Of a stretch of DNA of 64,000 bases, positions 1 to 10,147 are shown piece after piece. Positions within the stretch are counted from its first letter, which is position 1; each line of letters begins with the position of its first letter. The position numbers were made by a program, and so were the translations under genes. Where the stretch lies: positions 22,092,092 through 22,156,091 of the forward strand of contig OZ022588.1 of assembly GCA_963669155.1 (NCBI GenBank), read 5' to 3'. The notes beneath the pieces are model-generated. The model did no database searches and had not been told where the DNA came from. It saw only the letters and a program-made list of their open reading frames with translations. Origin of the DNA: Arbacia lixula. Lineage: Eukaryota > Echinodermata > Echinoidea > Arbacioida > Arbaciidae.

Positions 1-443
1 TGATATTAAGAACATGTTACCCTTTTCGAAAGACCAGCCTCCCGTCAACAGCCTCCCCCCCCCCCCCAAATATATAGATTTTGTCTGAAGGGGGGTGCGT
101 TTGCACTCTCTGCACCCCTCCCCCCGGCGATGCCCATGTTTATGGTACTATGTATATGATGGAAGATGGTATAGTGTGTGTAGTACATGTATTTCAATGT
201 AATTCATGTTCTTTCTGCTCTCAAATGACATAAGTCATGAATCCTGAGGCTACTTTTAGATACTAAAATACATGGACATACAGCTACGTCAACTTTCAGT
301 AACTGACTATACCGGTAAGGATTTCACATTATGGCCCCAGTTCTACAATACACAGAAAATACCTAGTATTTGTATGTTTAACTTGTTGGGTCTTTCATAT
401 TCTATCGTACAGCAATGACTCATTTTGATGTTCTTTTTAATAT
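1..443. other. non-coding, C-tract and small hairpin
   Basis: No gene seen. A run of 13 C lies at 55-67. A G-rich stretch near 90-98 can pair with GCACCCC near 112-118, giving a short hairpin. The rest is AT-rich unique-looking sequence. Confidence 0.5.
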
Positions 444-957
444 CCTAGTCACACTAGAGGCGGAATAAGCCAGAATGCCGTAGGAATGAAAATTCTTGGC
501 ACATTCCTGGATGTTCGAAGTGCATTCTAAAAATTCTGACTGCATTCTGAGTGCATTCCAAATATTTGGGTCCATTCTTGTGTCCGCTCCAAATGTTTTG
601 TTCACGCTCAAAACTTTCGAGGTGCATTCAAACTGGAAAAATATTGAACAGCATTCAAAGTGCAGTCCAACAGCACTCTGACTGCATTCCAAATATTCTG
701 ACAACATTTCAACAAACATTCAAAATATTCTGATCGCATTCATGGGAGAATTGAATCGCATAAAAGCACGGCTAGCTGTTATTACAGCGTCAGTCAGCAT
801 TGAGGAGTCACTGAGGAGCATTTAGGTCATTCCGCCAAGAAAGAAGGAAGCCCGCCTTATTTGAAATTCCCTCTCGAATGTGGCTCGAATTTTGGAAATT
901 TTTCATTCTGGCTGGTTCAGATTGATTCCTGCTTATTCCGAATAAGTGTGACGGAGG
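444..957. mobile_element. non-autonomous DNA element with CCTMSGTCACAC-type inverted ends
   Basis: The left end reads CCTAGTCACAC and continues to GGAATAAGCCAGAATG. The reverse complement of the right end reads CCTCCGTCACAC and continues to GGAATAAGCAGGAAT. The inside is built from loosely repeated GCATTCCAAATATTCTGAC-like words between about 490 and 750, which is why spurious frames open on both strands. No transposase frame is present. The target duplication is not clear, so the superfamily is not assigned. Confidence 0.6.
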
Positions 958-1557
958 CTTAAAAAAAATGAAATTAACAGCCTGAACTTAGTAAAATTAG
1001 GTTGTGTTAGGATCCTGACTAGATTAAGGTAAAGGATTAGAGAAGGGAAGTGTCAGATCTGTGAGGTAAATGCATGATTATATTGTAAATGTTCTGGCCC
1101 AATCATCGCACAAACCATCCTTATTAATCATGCACTGCAACCTTCAGCTACAACACATTTTTCAATGGCTTTCCAGCATGCATGCACACACTCAATATAA
1201 TGCATGTCTGATGAAGCAATAAAAAAAAACATTTCTTCACAAGGAATGCATGCAAATCTCATACATGTAGGGCAGCATTGAATCTGGCACACAAAGGGTA
1301 ATTAGCAGTTGTGTGGAATGCATGTATCGCTCAATGTATTCCAATCACCTCATGTGCCAACTGATTTCTGCACTTTGTCAATTTGTATACTGCATGCATT
1401 TATCTGGCATGGTATTCAACACTGCAACATTGACTCCTGAATCATAGATTCAATAGGCCAGCGCTGAAATCAGTATACAGATGTGTACTTTGGAAAGTGG
1501 GCTAACATAAAGATTATAACCTTTGGAGTTTTCCAACAATACAATGTACACCACAGA
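958..1557. other. non-coding, nothing recognised
   Basis: AT-rich sequence with repeated TGCATG words. No exon-like frame, tandem repeat or inverted repeat was noticed. Confidence 0.4.
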
Positions 1558-1697
1558 GCCCTGTCTTATAACTTAAGGAGTTGCAATTGATTGGAACTTG
1601 ACTTGCGATTGATGTCACTCGTAACGTTATACATTAGAAATAGAGGGTTGGCATCGCGATGGATTCAGATCAATTGCAACTCTTCACAAGACGGGGT
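1558..1697. mobile_element. 140 bp MITE
   Basis: Inverted ends: left GCCCTGTCTTATAA then GAGTTGCAATTGAT; the right end reverse-complements to ACCCCGTCTTGTGA then GAGTTGCAATTGAT. The arms are about 35-40 bp with few mismatches. No coding capacity. It stands next to two other small palindromic elements with similar GGGYCCTG-like ends. Confidence 0.6.
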
Positions 1698-1742
1698 CTA
1701 CAATAGCATAAGATTTTATCCATCATGTGCAGGTCTAGATCT

Positions 1743-1901
1743 GGACCCTGTTGCATAAAACGTACCATTTATGGTAACTTTGCTACCAATGGCAACTTCT
1801 GTGGAATCCTTGAATTTGATTGGATGTTGAGCAATGTTACCATGGTAGTTACCATTGATGACAGAGTTACCGTTAATGGTAAGTTTTATGCAACAGGACC
1901 C
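1743..1901. mobile_element. 159 bp MITE, CCTGTTGCATAAAAC ends
   Basis: The left arm runs GGACCCTGTTGCATAAAAC, then ACCATTTATGGTAAC. The right arm reverse-complements to GGGTCCTGTTGCATAAAAC, then ACCATTAACGGTAAC. Internal short palindromes of the type ACCATnnATGGT recur. The short frames across it on both strands are products of the palindrome. Confidence 0.7.
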
Positions 1902-2240
1902 TGCATACATGATGGGGCTGTCATGTAGTTTTATATATGGGCACATACCCTTGTTAGTCAGTCAGTGAGGATGAACCAAGAGGTCTGAAATCAGAGACTA
2001 GCCCTATTATGTTTGTATGGCGAGACAGCTGGCCATTCAGGATGTAGCCTTTGCTACCAGACGCAAAGTGTGAGACAGTGTCCTACACAAGTCTGTTCCT
2101 GTACACTAGTCTTCATCAGCCCATGTTTTAAAATAGTTCACCCCTTGTGCCCCATCAGGCATCAGCCCACTGTGGAGCACAGCAAGCAACAGTATAGCAA
2201 GCTACAGTTTGTATCTGGTAGAAAAATATCCCCCTCCCTT

Positions 2241-2241
2241 C

Positions 2242-2272
<31 letters not shown>

Positions 2273-2286
2273 AAAAAAAAAAAAAA
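2241..2286. repeat. C22 followed directly by A24
   Basis: A homopolymer of about 22 C runs straight into about 24 A. A C-run/A-run junction of this size is prone to slippage and sequencing error, so the lengths are approximate. Confidence 0.8.
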
Positions 2287-2528
2287 TCTTGGGCTAGACT
2301 GCAAAGTAATGAGCAATTGCTTCTTTGCCGGATGCAGCGCTTTTTCAGTCAGACCTAAATCTAGGCAGAGTTTGCATGCTCCATATTTTTTTTGAGGCTC
2401 TGCACTGCATTATATAACAGCAATAGCCTGGCAGCTTACACGAACAACAGGTGCAATGTGGGCAGGCAAATCATTGCATGTTCACTTTGAAGAAGACGCA
2501 TTTTCAATTTCGGGCTAACTTTTTTCCA

Positions 2529-2687
2529 GGGTCCTGTAACATAAGGGTTTTCGATCATTCACAAAGTTAAAAGAAAAATTCTGATTGGTTACTGGTCGGT
2601 CTTTTGAACAAAAAGCACATGCAACAATGATGTTGATTGGCCATTGCCATTTTGCGATTGATCACAGACCTTTATGTTACAGGGCCC
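2529..2687. mobile_element. 159 bp MITE, CCTGTAACATAA ends
   Basis: The left end is GGGTCCTGTAACATAAGGG. The right end reverse-complements to GGGCCCTGTAACATAAAGG. It has the same length as the element at 1743-1901 and a related first block (GGGTCCTGT), but different inner sequence. This suggests two families mobilised by one kind of transposase. Confidence 0.65.
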
Positions 2688-4033
2688 AGATCAGAGAAAG
2701 CGAGGAAACAAATTTGTCAACTATTGGCTGATGCAACCACACCTTAATCCTTTAATCAGCTTGTTTTCTTAAGTCTCTCTAAGAGCATATTTATATCATC
2801 CCATTGTTTTCTAAAATTAGCTTTCATAAATGCTCGTTCTATAATGATCCAGATTCTACAACATGCTGTTTTCTTCAGAGATCGTATGTAGTGATTCAAC
2901 TGACTTTCCTCTTTAGATTTTCTCTTGTGTTTATATCTACTTTTAAATGCTTCAACTAAATATATGAAAATACAAAATACAATAATGAAGTACTGAATAT
3001 TGGTCAGTAATGAATACATCCTGTTAATTTTCTTTTGTTACATGTATTGTACTATTGTTGTCCCGTGGGTTTTTTTGTGGAAAAATATATTTTTTGAATC
3101 TTCAATCTTGAATTTTGAATTTAGTACAAATGTTTCATTGTTTAAAATCAGCAAAGAGTATAATTGCGGTTATAATCAACATAAATCTCTCTAATTTTGT
3201 ATAGAAATGCTGACTCTAGCCAAGGAGACCAGGAATAGATACGCCCCCTTGTAGAGCAGACCACCTGTCTAGCTCAGAATTCAACCCTGGCTGATCCATG
3301 TTATACTGACAACTGTTCCTGATCCCCAGGTCACCCTTATCAGGATGAGAAAATTTAATGTTCTGCCTTTTTTCCATATCTTTAATTATCAAAGTACTTA
3401 CTTTTGTTATGTTTGCTTAATATATAAAAGGACATGCTACATGCCACAATACGTTAAATATTCTATAAATCCAGCATAGAACCTTACAGAAAGTTGAATA
3501 GCAACAACAAATGCCCTTAATTAGAGATGAGAGATTCATGGTTTGTGACTGTGTTTGGGTCTATTTACCAATTTGAGCAAAGATAATGAATACATGTGTT
3601 TTTAATGACTAAAGTGAATCAAAGAAAATAATTCAGCTCTCATATAGATAAGAAATAGGAAGCCACCCTATAGCCTCAGGAGTTGAAGGGGGTGGGGGGG
3701 GGGGGGGGGCGGGGAGGGGATTTAACCCTTGAAATGCAAAAAGAGCCCCTTACAAATGATATAAAGTTATTGAAAGAGCCCATGTGGAAGAGCTTGTTCT
3801 AATATAATGCACATCATGGCTCGAAGTATTTGTTTAATGACAGCAGATTTGAAAAATAGCCCCCTCAAATGTGTCATTCTATTTTTGTTCATTTGTATAC
3901 AGTATATCAATAACACATGTAAAGTGCATTGATATGTAGAGCATGTGTACGCTGTGCAACTAAAGACAACAACTTCCTCTCTGGAAAGGCTAGCGTCCCC
4001 CGTGCCTTTCCTTTGCCACAACGCTCGTTACAG
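2688..4033. other. non-coding; G-tract at about 3694-3709
   Basis: No exon was recognised until the coding-like island just before 4034. A run of about 16 G lies at 3694-3709. The sequence after it (AGAGCCCC-type words to about 3870) is related to the sequence after the G-run at 39240. Confidence 0.4.
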
Positions 4034-4156
4034 AGCCAACATGAAACCAAAACACGACACAAGTTTCTCTTGTTCTGTCATTCAACTGTTGAGTCCTGTA
4101 TCTTGCCAAGGCTCGTGGAGAGCTTGAGTTTCTACATGACGTTCAGCTCAGTCAAA
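4034..4156 (+). CDS. candidate internal exon of unrecognised gene (upstream gene, exon a)
   Basis: The exon is open in one frame (41 codons, starting SQHETKTRHKFLLFC and ending FYMTFSSVK). It is preceded by a pyrimidine-rich stretch ending TTACAG and followed by AAA|GTGATA. Third positions near its 3' half are strongly GC-rich, unlike the AT-rich surroundings. Phase 0 at both ends would join it directly to the exon at 4380. I recognise no family. The donor is only moderate, and the frame stays open past it to a stop just after 4220, so the 3' boundary could be elsewhere. A second frame in this island is also open. Nothing is known of its role. Confidence 0.35.
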
Positions 4157-4379
4157 GTGATAGCGATCATCAAGCTCTGCACAGTGCTGTACAGCAAGCG
4201 TCGGTCGGTCGGTGGTCGTGGAACCTAGAAATCATTCATCATACATAGCAGAGCTGTAGCTAGGCTCAATCCTCCCTGTACTCTTTCTGCTTACTTCATT
4301 ACAAGCGGGTGGGCAGGATCTCTCTGTGGTTATTTGTGTTAGTGTGCCAGGTTGGACCCATTACATGGAATTATTACAG

Positions 4380-4458
4380 CTGTCTTTCAAGTGGATCCAC
4401 TATGTGTCCTGCGAGGCTGAGAATGAGTCGGAAGAAGACCCTTTCTTCCTCTTATCCG
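4380..4458 (+). CDS. candidate exon of unrecognised gene (exon b)
   Basis: Acceptor TTATTACAG and donor CCG|GTATGT bound 79 nt that translate as LSFKWIHYVSCEAENE then SEEDPFFLLS, ending in phase 1. About two thirds of third codon positions are G or C, and the composition (acidic SEED patch, aromatic residues) is protein-like. An alternative acceptor at 4350 would lengthen it by 29 nt (WTHYMELLQ) and change the entry phase from 0 to 1. The entry phase used here fits the exon at 4034, and the exit phase fits the next candidate at 4647. No domain is recognised. Confidence 0.5.
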
Positions 4459-4646
4459 GTATGTAATTACTCAATTTTAGAGAAAATTAGTCAAGAGTTA
4501 TTTATAAATGTGATAATTGAATCTTTGTCAACACGATTAATGAAAGTGTGTCGAAGTCTCATATGTGAGTCTATGAGTACATATTCATATTTGCAGTTAC
4601 TTTCAAAAGCATTTATTTGAAGTTGTTGATGTTTGACGTCTTCAAG

Positions 4647-4774
4647 CGCTGGGAGTGCAGAGCTGTGTTGATATTTCGGGGAACTCATCGGCTGTCATCA
4701 TGCCTATTATGAGGAATGAGGGGGAGGAAGTTATGCATATATCTCCTCGGATGAAACATTACGGTACCTCCTCC
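4647..4774 (+). CDS. candidate exon of unrecognised gene (exon c), 3' end uncertain
   Basis: After TTCAAG the frame that completes the G left by the previous exon is open: ALGVQSCVDISGNSS, then AVIMPIMRNEGEEVMHIS, then PRMKHYG. The frame reaches a stop at 4796-4798. No consensus donor is visible. GAA|GTTATG (end 4729) and TCC|GTCCCT (end 4774) both leave phase 0, which is what the terminal exon at 5146 needs. Alternatively the exon runs to its own stop and is terminal. The intron before it would be only about 190 bp, short for this sequence. Confidence 0.35.
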
Positions 4775-5145
4775 GTCCCTCTCTCCATTCTAAGTTAGGC
4801 CGCTTACATGTTTCAGCTGTGGTTTTGCGTTGTTTAGTAACAAAGTATGGCGCACGTAACTGTGCCTTCCATGCCTAATGGGTCCCCCCTTACCCCAGGA
4901 AGCGTTCACAGTTTATATTGAACCTTTTAATCGTCAGACTTTTTAATTGCGTCTTTCCGCCAGAGGCCTGCCTTGCATCGCCAGGCTTACTTACGAGGGC
5001 CTTGCGTACGAACCCTACTTCCCTTTGCTCTTAGTTTGTGATTCATATAGCGCTTTGGGTCACATGGTCTCGAGTTAAAAATACATCTTAAACCCACCCA
5101 TAGCTTTGAGTGTAGGCTGAGTGTTGTTGTCATGGTGTAGTGTAG

Positions 5146-5331
5146 TTGACAATGAGAAGGAAGGGAGAGAAGACCCACAACAAAGTCACTGTTGATTTCA
5201 AGAAGGATCTACATGCATACATGAACAGGACAAGATTTGGCAAGTTCTTAATTGATTTAGAGTGTGAGGAAACAGATCGTAGAAGTTTCATGAGTTCTGT
5301 GATGAGCGTGAAGAACAAAGGCCTCGTATAG
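5146..5331 (+). CDS. candidate terminal exon of unrecognised gene (exon d)
   Basis: An open frame of 61 codons follows GTGTAG, with stop TAG at 5329-5331. It reads MRRKGEKTHNKVTVDFKKD, then LHAYMNRTRFGKFLIDLE, and ends SVKNKGLV. Lysine, arginine, aspartate and glutamate are well mixed and hydrophobic residues are spaced as in a soluble domain, unlike the hydrophobic shadow frames opposite. Entry in phase 0 is compatible with the exon c candidates. No polyadenylation signal AATAAA was seen between the stop and about 6650, so the 3' UTR end is not placed. The family is not recognised. Confidence 0.5.
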   Translation: MTMRRKGEKTHNKVTVDFKKDLHAYMNRTRFGKFLIDLECEETDRRSFMSSVMSVKNKGLV

Positions 5332-6795
5332 TTCAGTGCGTGGGATATAACTGTGGGATTATGTTTCTGGTCAGTGCTGCTGTTGTATTCATCCCATCCA
5401 AATCTGACAGTGTAAGCATAATTTAATGTGAACTGTTTCCCTATTTTGTCTTGCTGCCTTTGTACAGTGTGCATGAGAATGAACATCTGTGTAGGTCTAT
5501 TGGGTAGGTTTTCATATTTAGTACAAGTTGTATAGAGAATGTATTCTGGAATGTTGGCAAAGAGTCAAGTATGTCAAGAGTCACATGTTCTTTACAGCCT
5601 TAACTTATGTGAACATTCAATTTATAGCAATGAATTGTTGTATTTCTTTGTATTGTGTATAGTTCCTGTTTATATCGTGTACTGTTAGCTTTTCTTCACT
5701 GCCATGTTTTGCGCAGTGCATTGACAAAAGTTACAGAGATAATGCATATTATGCATAATTAATGCAAGTTATAGTACTGCACACTGCGGTAATACACACA
5801 CATCAAGGAAGCGTGATAACGATTTCATGTACAACAAATATGTATACACAAAGTACATTATGTGTGTTATCTAGTATGTTATGTGTACACAATACATTGT
5901 GTTCACCTTTGTACACAGAAACGGCAACAAGTATTCGTGCGTTATGCAGCCATAATGAGTTTTAAAGTGTTTATCATAGTGGTTGCTTTTTGTGCTTATC
6001 ACAGCCACACATATCAACTCTTTATGTTCCATAGCGTCATTTGTTCATATATATGTAATTAACACCATTCCCATACTGGGCAAAGTAGAGTCTGGCAGAG
6101 AAGGCGTTAGTAACAACCAAGGATACATGTATGTGTTGTCTTCTATGTACATCTTCATGTGTTCAATGACTTTTTGACTAAAACCACAATCTTGCATTGT
6201 TTAAAAGATGGTGTATTCCTGTAACAGGTATAAACTTGTTACACACTACCACAGTAAAGTGAAGAATACAATGTTAACCATCTTGTTTACAAAATGGTAT
6301 GCTAATGAAGTACTCTGCATTTTAATTACCAATGATGCTGCTATTGGTCACAATTATCTAATGTAGGATACCAAGACAGGCCAAGTCATTATCATTTTGT
6401 TTGTTTGGAATGAAAAGGTGATACAGAGCATACATTACTCTACCTTTAAATTGTCATCAGTGTTGTTGTTAGTGATTTCAAATCTATTGTAGGCTACCAG
6501 GAAATCATGGTAATTTTGTTTGTGTGGAATTGCAGTAGAGCCAAAGTCTCCATATTAATTGGTATTATATTCCACATACTAAGAATGTTGCTATATGATT
6601 GGTCAAGAGTTGATCACGTGATGAGGCGCAGTTTTTCCTATCAGATCACCTGAGAATAAAAGTTCGTTACACTCTAGGTGATAGTACTTTTTGGTTTCGC
6701 TGATCTCTTCACTCCTCACAGTCCTAATGCGTGATTAATATTTTGAGTACGCGCGAAATAAAAGTGCGTTACACTCGGACTATCACTTGACATCT
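5332..6795. other. 3' flank or intergenic, no gene recognised
   Basis: AT-rich sequence with TGTACA/ACACA-rich patches at 5790-5930. AATAAA occurs near 6653 and 6757. No exon-like frame was noticed. Confidence 0.35.
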
Positions 6796-6861
6796 AACGC
6801 GTCCTAACGCGCGTCCTAATGCGCGTCCTAATGCGCGTCCTAATGCGCGTCCTAACGCGTG
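6796..6861. repeat. 12 bp CpG-rich tandem repeat
   Basis: The unit GCGCGTCCTAAT is repeated about five times with minor change (ACGCGTCCTAAC variants at the edges). A single related unit occurs at about 6720. Each unit carries GCGCGT. It lies about 100 bp before a foldback element. Confidence 0.85.
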
Positions 6862-6965
6862 TTCCCCATGGCAGCGGCTCGGGGTTATGGAGATAAGTAA
6901 ACATTACTTTTTTACGTCAAATTGTCATTTTTGGTATAGATAGTTGGTTTCAGATGTGGAATATA

Positions 6966-7137
6966 AAGCAAATAATCAACTTTTGGTTTCAAGCAATGAG
7001 ACGAGTTATCACTTCCTCGGCGATCTGAATGTATACGCTATCTTTCCTCAGCTGCGCTTCGGAAAGATAGCTACATCCAGATCGCCTCGGAAGTGATAGT
7101 TCGTCCCATCACCCTCACCAACGCTGATTATTTGCTT
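6966..7137. mobile_element. 172 bp foldback element with near-perfect hairpin
   Basis: The outer arms AAGCAAATAATC and GATTATTTGCTT are inverted. The inner arms pair ACTTCCTCGGCGATCTG with the complement of CAGATCGCCTCGGAAGT, and CTATCTTTCC with GGAAAGATAG, around a short loop at about 7048-7060. The whole can form one long hairpin. No coding capacity. Confidence 0.7.
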
Positions 7138-7624
7138 ACTACACTGTAGTCTGGCAAATCACACTGGTACCAGACTACCAGCCTAATTTGCATGATCACA
7201 GAAGGTGCTTTCAAATCCTCCCCAATCAGAAAAATAGCTGGTATTTTCTTATAATCAGTTACTCTACCCTGATTTAGAAAAACTCTATATTTTCTCTTTG
7301 TGAAGTTCTTGTAATATATCCCTGATAAAGAAAATCCTGTAATTTACATGTAGTAGGTACAAAACTAGGCTCGTTTTTCCAAGGTCATGGGGATATTTGT
7401 AGTGGGAGAGCGAATTCGAGAACTTCTATCCAATCAAACAACAAAGCTCACAAAAAATACGAGAATTTAGCCACTACAGGGAAGTGTTGATGTATAAAAT
7501 AATTATCAGGGATGATCAGGGCCTGAATCTGATCTCGTAAACTTCAAGTATTTTCCTGTGTGGGGTTATATGAAAGTGCAAGATTTTGAAACAGTATCCT
7601 TGTTTCCTTTTTTTTCACCCCATA
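7138..7624. other. non-coding, nothing recognised
   Basis: AT-rich sequence without a clear repeat or exon. Confidence 0.35.
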
Positions 7625-7742
7625 CACTACAAAGCATCATGTTTCATGCTGAACTGGACAAAATATACCGCGGTTTAAAACTGCGGCTCCTTCCCTTTCT
7701 TCCCTTTCCCTTTACCCATGCCAATTCCTTTGAGCTGTAGTG
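7625..7742. mobile_element. half-length copy of the CACTACAGCTC foldback family
   Basis: It begins CACTACA, then skips directly to AAGCATCATG and continues through the full right arm to GAGCTGTAGTG. It is flanked by TA on both sides (7623-7624 and 7743-7744). The left arm present in the copies at 8518, 41017, 43319 and 44558 is missing. This is an internally deleted copy or a separate one-armed form. Confidence 0.7.
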
Positions 7743-8298
7743 TACATCTTCAAAATGTGAGAATTATGACTGGAGCTATTGTTGTTTTGTGGAGCTGGTT
7801 ATCTTCTCGCAGTGTGGGGTTGTGGTAGTGATTAGTGCCAAGTCTGGCAGACCATGTTACCCGTCTGATTAGGGTATCCTATGAATGATTAGAGAAAGTA
7901 CGTGAAAAGGTTTAAGGTTGTGTGACCGTTTTGTTGGCAGAACCATTCTGCAAGTCAGCATAGGTCACGGTCTTATACTCTCAGTTGATTTCAGCGACTA
8001 TTATCATTTTTGAGATGATTTCTCCATGTGATCCTTGAAATCAAACGAGAATGGGACCCTTGTCGTGACGGAACAGTTCTGACATCGTGACAGATCGGCT
8101 AATCTTTACTACTACTATCTATTGCCTATCAGGCTTCTTGGTGTCTTCGCTTGTCTGTTGACGTTGTTGCCCATTTTGTTTTGGTGTTCACTAGGAACTT
8201 ATGTTTACATTGCTACTGGGTATCCCATTTTCACTAGATTTCAAGTTACAACAAAATAGTTGCAAGGCAAGACACACGATAATGACAAATAAGGAAAT
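7743..8298. other. non-coding, nothing recognised
   Basis: No exon or repeat noticed. Confidence 0.35.
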
Positions 8299-8434
8299 CT
8301 CTCTCTTTCTTTCTCTCTCCCTCTCCCTCTCTCACTCTCCTTCACTCTTTCTTCCTTTCTCTCCCTATCTGTGTGTATCTGTCTCCTATCTTTCTCGTTC
8401 TCTCTTTCACTCCCTCTCACTCTCTTTCTTGTTG
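8299..8434. repeat. CT-rich microsatellite
   Basis: Imperfect (CT)n/(CTTT)n tract. It accounts for most of the serine- and leucine-rich frame reading across it. Confidence 0.8.
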
Positions 8435-8517
8435 AGTTATGATGAGAGCTACATGGGCAATGTGGATGGAGTGTTTTATGGTTATATGAATTTATGGAAA
8501 ATGTTATTGTCTACATA

Positions 8518-8739
8518 CACTCCAGCTCAAAGGAATTGGCATAGGGAAAGGGAAAGGGAAGAAAGGGAAGGAGCCACAGTTTTAAACCACGGTATATTTT
8601 GTCCAGTTCAGCATGAAACACAATGCTTGAGCCTAAAAAACATCATGCGTCATGCTGAACTGGACAAAATTTACTGCAGTTCAAAACTGAGGCTCCTTCC
8701 CTTTCCCTTTCCCTATGCCAATTCCTTTGAGCTAGAATG
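8518..8739. mobile_element. foldback MITE, CACTACAGCTC family, full length
   Basis: The left arm is CACTCCAGCTCAAAGG, then AATTGGCATAGGGAAAGGG, and the right arm is its inverted copy ending CCTTTGAGCT. The arms are about 105 bp and meet near 8630. TA flanks both ends (8516-8517 and 8740-8741), the target duplication typical of Tc1/mariner-type elements. No transposase is present. Confidence 0.75.
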
Positions 8740-8879
8740 TATGAAATAAGCTTACCGGTAACCCTTTCTGTACCAAAATTAATGCTGCTCAATGGGTTTT
8801 TTGTGCATTATTGGTGACGAAATACACACCTACAACACAATGAATTGACAGCCTAATAATACAATAAGCCACATTCGTA

Positions 8880-9060
8880 ATGTATTCACAACTTTCCCTC
8901 TACTGTCTGGTGACGCGTTACTACATTCACCTGTATTTCGTGATTCAGTTTCAATGGATGGAACGCTCTCTGAATATATAGGTTGTTGCTACTCGGACAA
9001 ACCTCAGGCAAACGTTGAGGTTGCTATTAGTTTGAACAACGTGAATAAAATTTGCATACC
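8880..9060 (+). repeat. diverged interspersed repeat, copy 1
   Basis: Shares in order ATTCACA, GTGATTCAGTTTCAATG-like, GCTCTC, TTGTTGCTA and GACAAACCTCA blocks with 11966-12160, in the same direction. One copy lies just upstream of the first PH exon and the other inside the following intron. Ends are not defined. Confidence 0.5.
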
Positions 9061-9173
9061 ACTCTGACAATATAATTTAGAAAGAACAGAATAAATAAAG
9101 TAATTAAGAATAAAACATGAAAATAGAAACCAATTAATATGTTATATTTCGAAACTCTCACTTTTTCTCGTAG

Positions 9174-9360
9174 AATCATGGGGAGAGCCACCACAGCATT
9201 GTGGGTAGTAAATCTCCCCACATAGCTGCTGTGGATGGCGACAGTCTCAGCAACCGTAGCAACAACATGGCGGCTGCTGAGCAAGCCTCGGCTCCGACGC
9301 TGAGCCTCATGTCCGCCACTGCGGCCAAGACCGGCTACCTTCAGCACAGACCAGGGGGAG
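9174..9360 (+). CDS. PH-domain protein, first exon in window (possible start at 9267)
   Basis: The frame is open from 9174 and carries NHGESHHSIVGSKSP, then MAAAEQASAPTLSLM, then AKTGYLQHRPGG. It ends in phase 1 at a good donor (GGAG|GTAAGC). GYLQHRP is the first PH strand. Two readings exist. Either ATG 9267 (CAACATGGCGGCTG) is the start, since no other in-frame ATG follows the stop TAG at 9171-9173. Or the strong acceptor CTCACTTTTTCTCGTAG ending at 9173 makes this an internal exon entered in phase 0. Its out-of-frame ATGs at 9178 and 9235 would form short upstream frames if this is the 5' exon. The next exon continues the PH domain exactly in phase. Confidence 0.75.
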
Positions 9361-9759
9361 GTAAGCATATAGCTGAGGTTTATTTGGCGCTCAAATTGGC
9401 AACACTGTTTATTGTTTAAATGAGGTTTTAATTGCAACAAAGAACACATTTTTCTTTGTAAATGGGCAGGTCAAAATGATACAATTCATAGTAATTATTG
9501 TACCAATTTCAAGAGCAAAAGTGTGACTTCAGCCTTTTACTGCATTTGAGATTAAGTCATGATTTCGCTTTGAACACTGTGCCAAATGTTTAAAATGGAT
9601 TCAATTGTGCTGAAATGTATGCTCTTTGAGTTTAATGGATCTTGATATCAAATGTTAAAGCCCCCAAAACAACTACATGTATTTGTCGTACTCGGTCCTG
9701 AATATGATAACTTGCAGTAGTAACTCTACAAGAACAGCACAAAGCTTTTCTTTTTTTTC

Positions 9760-9777
9760 GGGGGGGGGGGGGGGGGG
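9760..9777. repeat. G18 homopolymer in intron 1
   Basis: A T-run ending in C is followed by about 18 G. It is capable of quadruplex formation and prone to length error. Confidence 0.7.
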
Positions 9778-9900
9778 ATTGCTTTTCAGGCTCAGCCTAC
9801 ATCAAGAAACGAACACTCTGAAATATGCAGTGTATTTATTAAAGCATGTGAGAAAAATACAATATTTCCAAAGGCAGTTTTTGTTAGTACTGGGGCTAAT

Positions 9901-10147
9901 TCTGCCCTAATCTGCCAAAAAGAAGCAACTTACAAAAGAGACTTTTCTTGTAAATGAGTAAAATGTGTCAGTCACTTGCATTGGCATCAGTGCAACACCA
10001 CATCATGTTAGATTGAATATCTTGCAGCAAGATGAATATTTCTTGTCCAGATTTTGCCTGTATGTAGGGAATGCTGGGAACAATTTATGAGTACCAATAG
10101 CTCAGATTTGAGTGATTTGTCACTTGCTTCCTTTTGTCAGAGTAGGG
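9901..10147. mobile_element. MITE related to 52998-53264, copy 1
   Basis: The left end is TGCCCTAATCTGCCAAAAAG and the right end CTTTTGTCAGAGTAGGG. The inside shares GCATTGGCATCAGTGCAA, CACCACATCATGTT and ATTGAATATCTTGCAGCAA with the second copy. It is an older copy with decayed ends, inside the intron after the first PH exon. Confidence 0.65.

Noticed and set aside
8201-8749. 182-codon frame
   Set aside because: Runs through a CT microsatellite and a foldback MITE.
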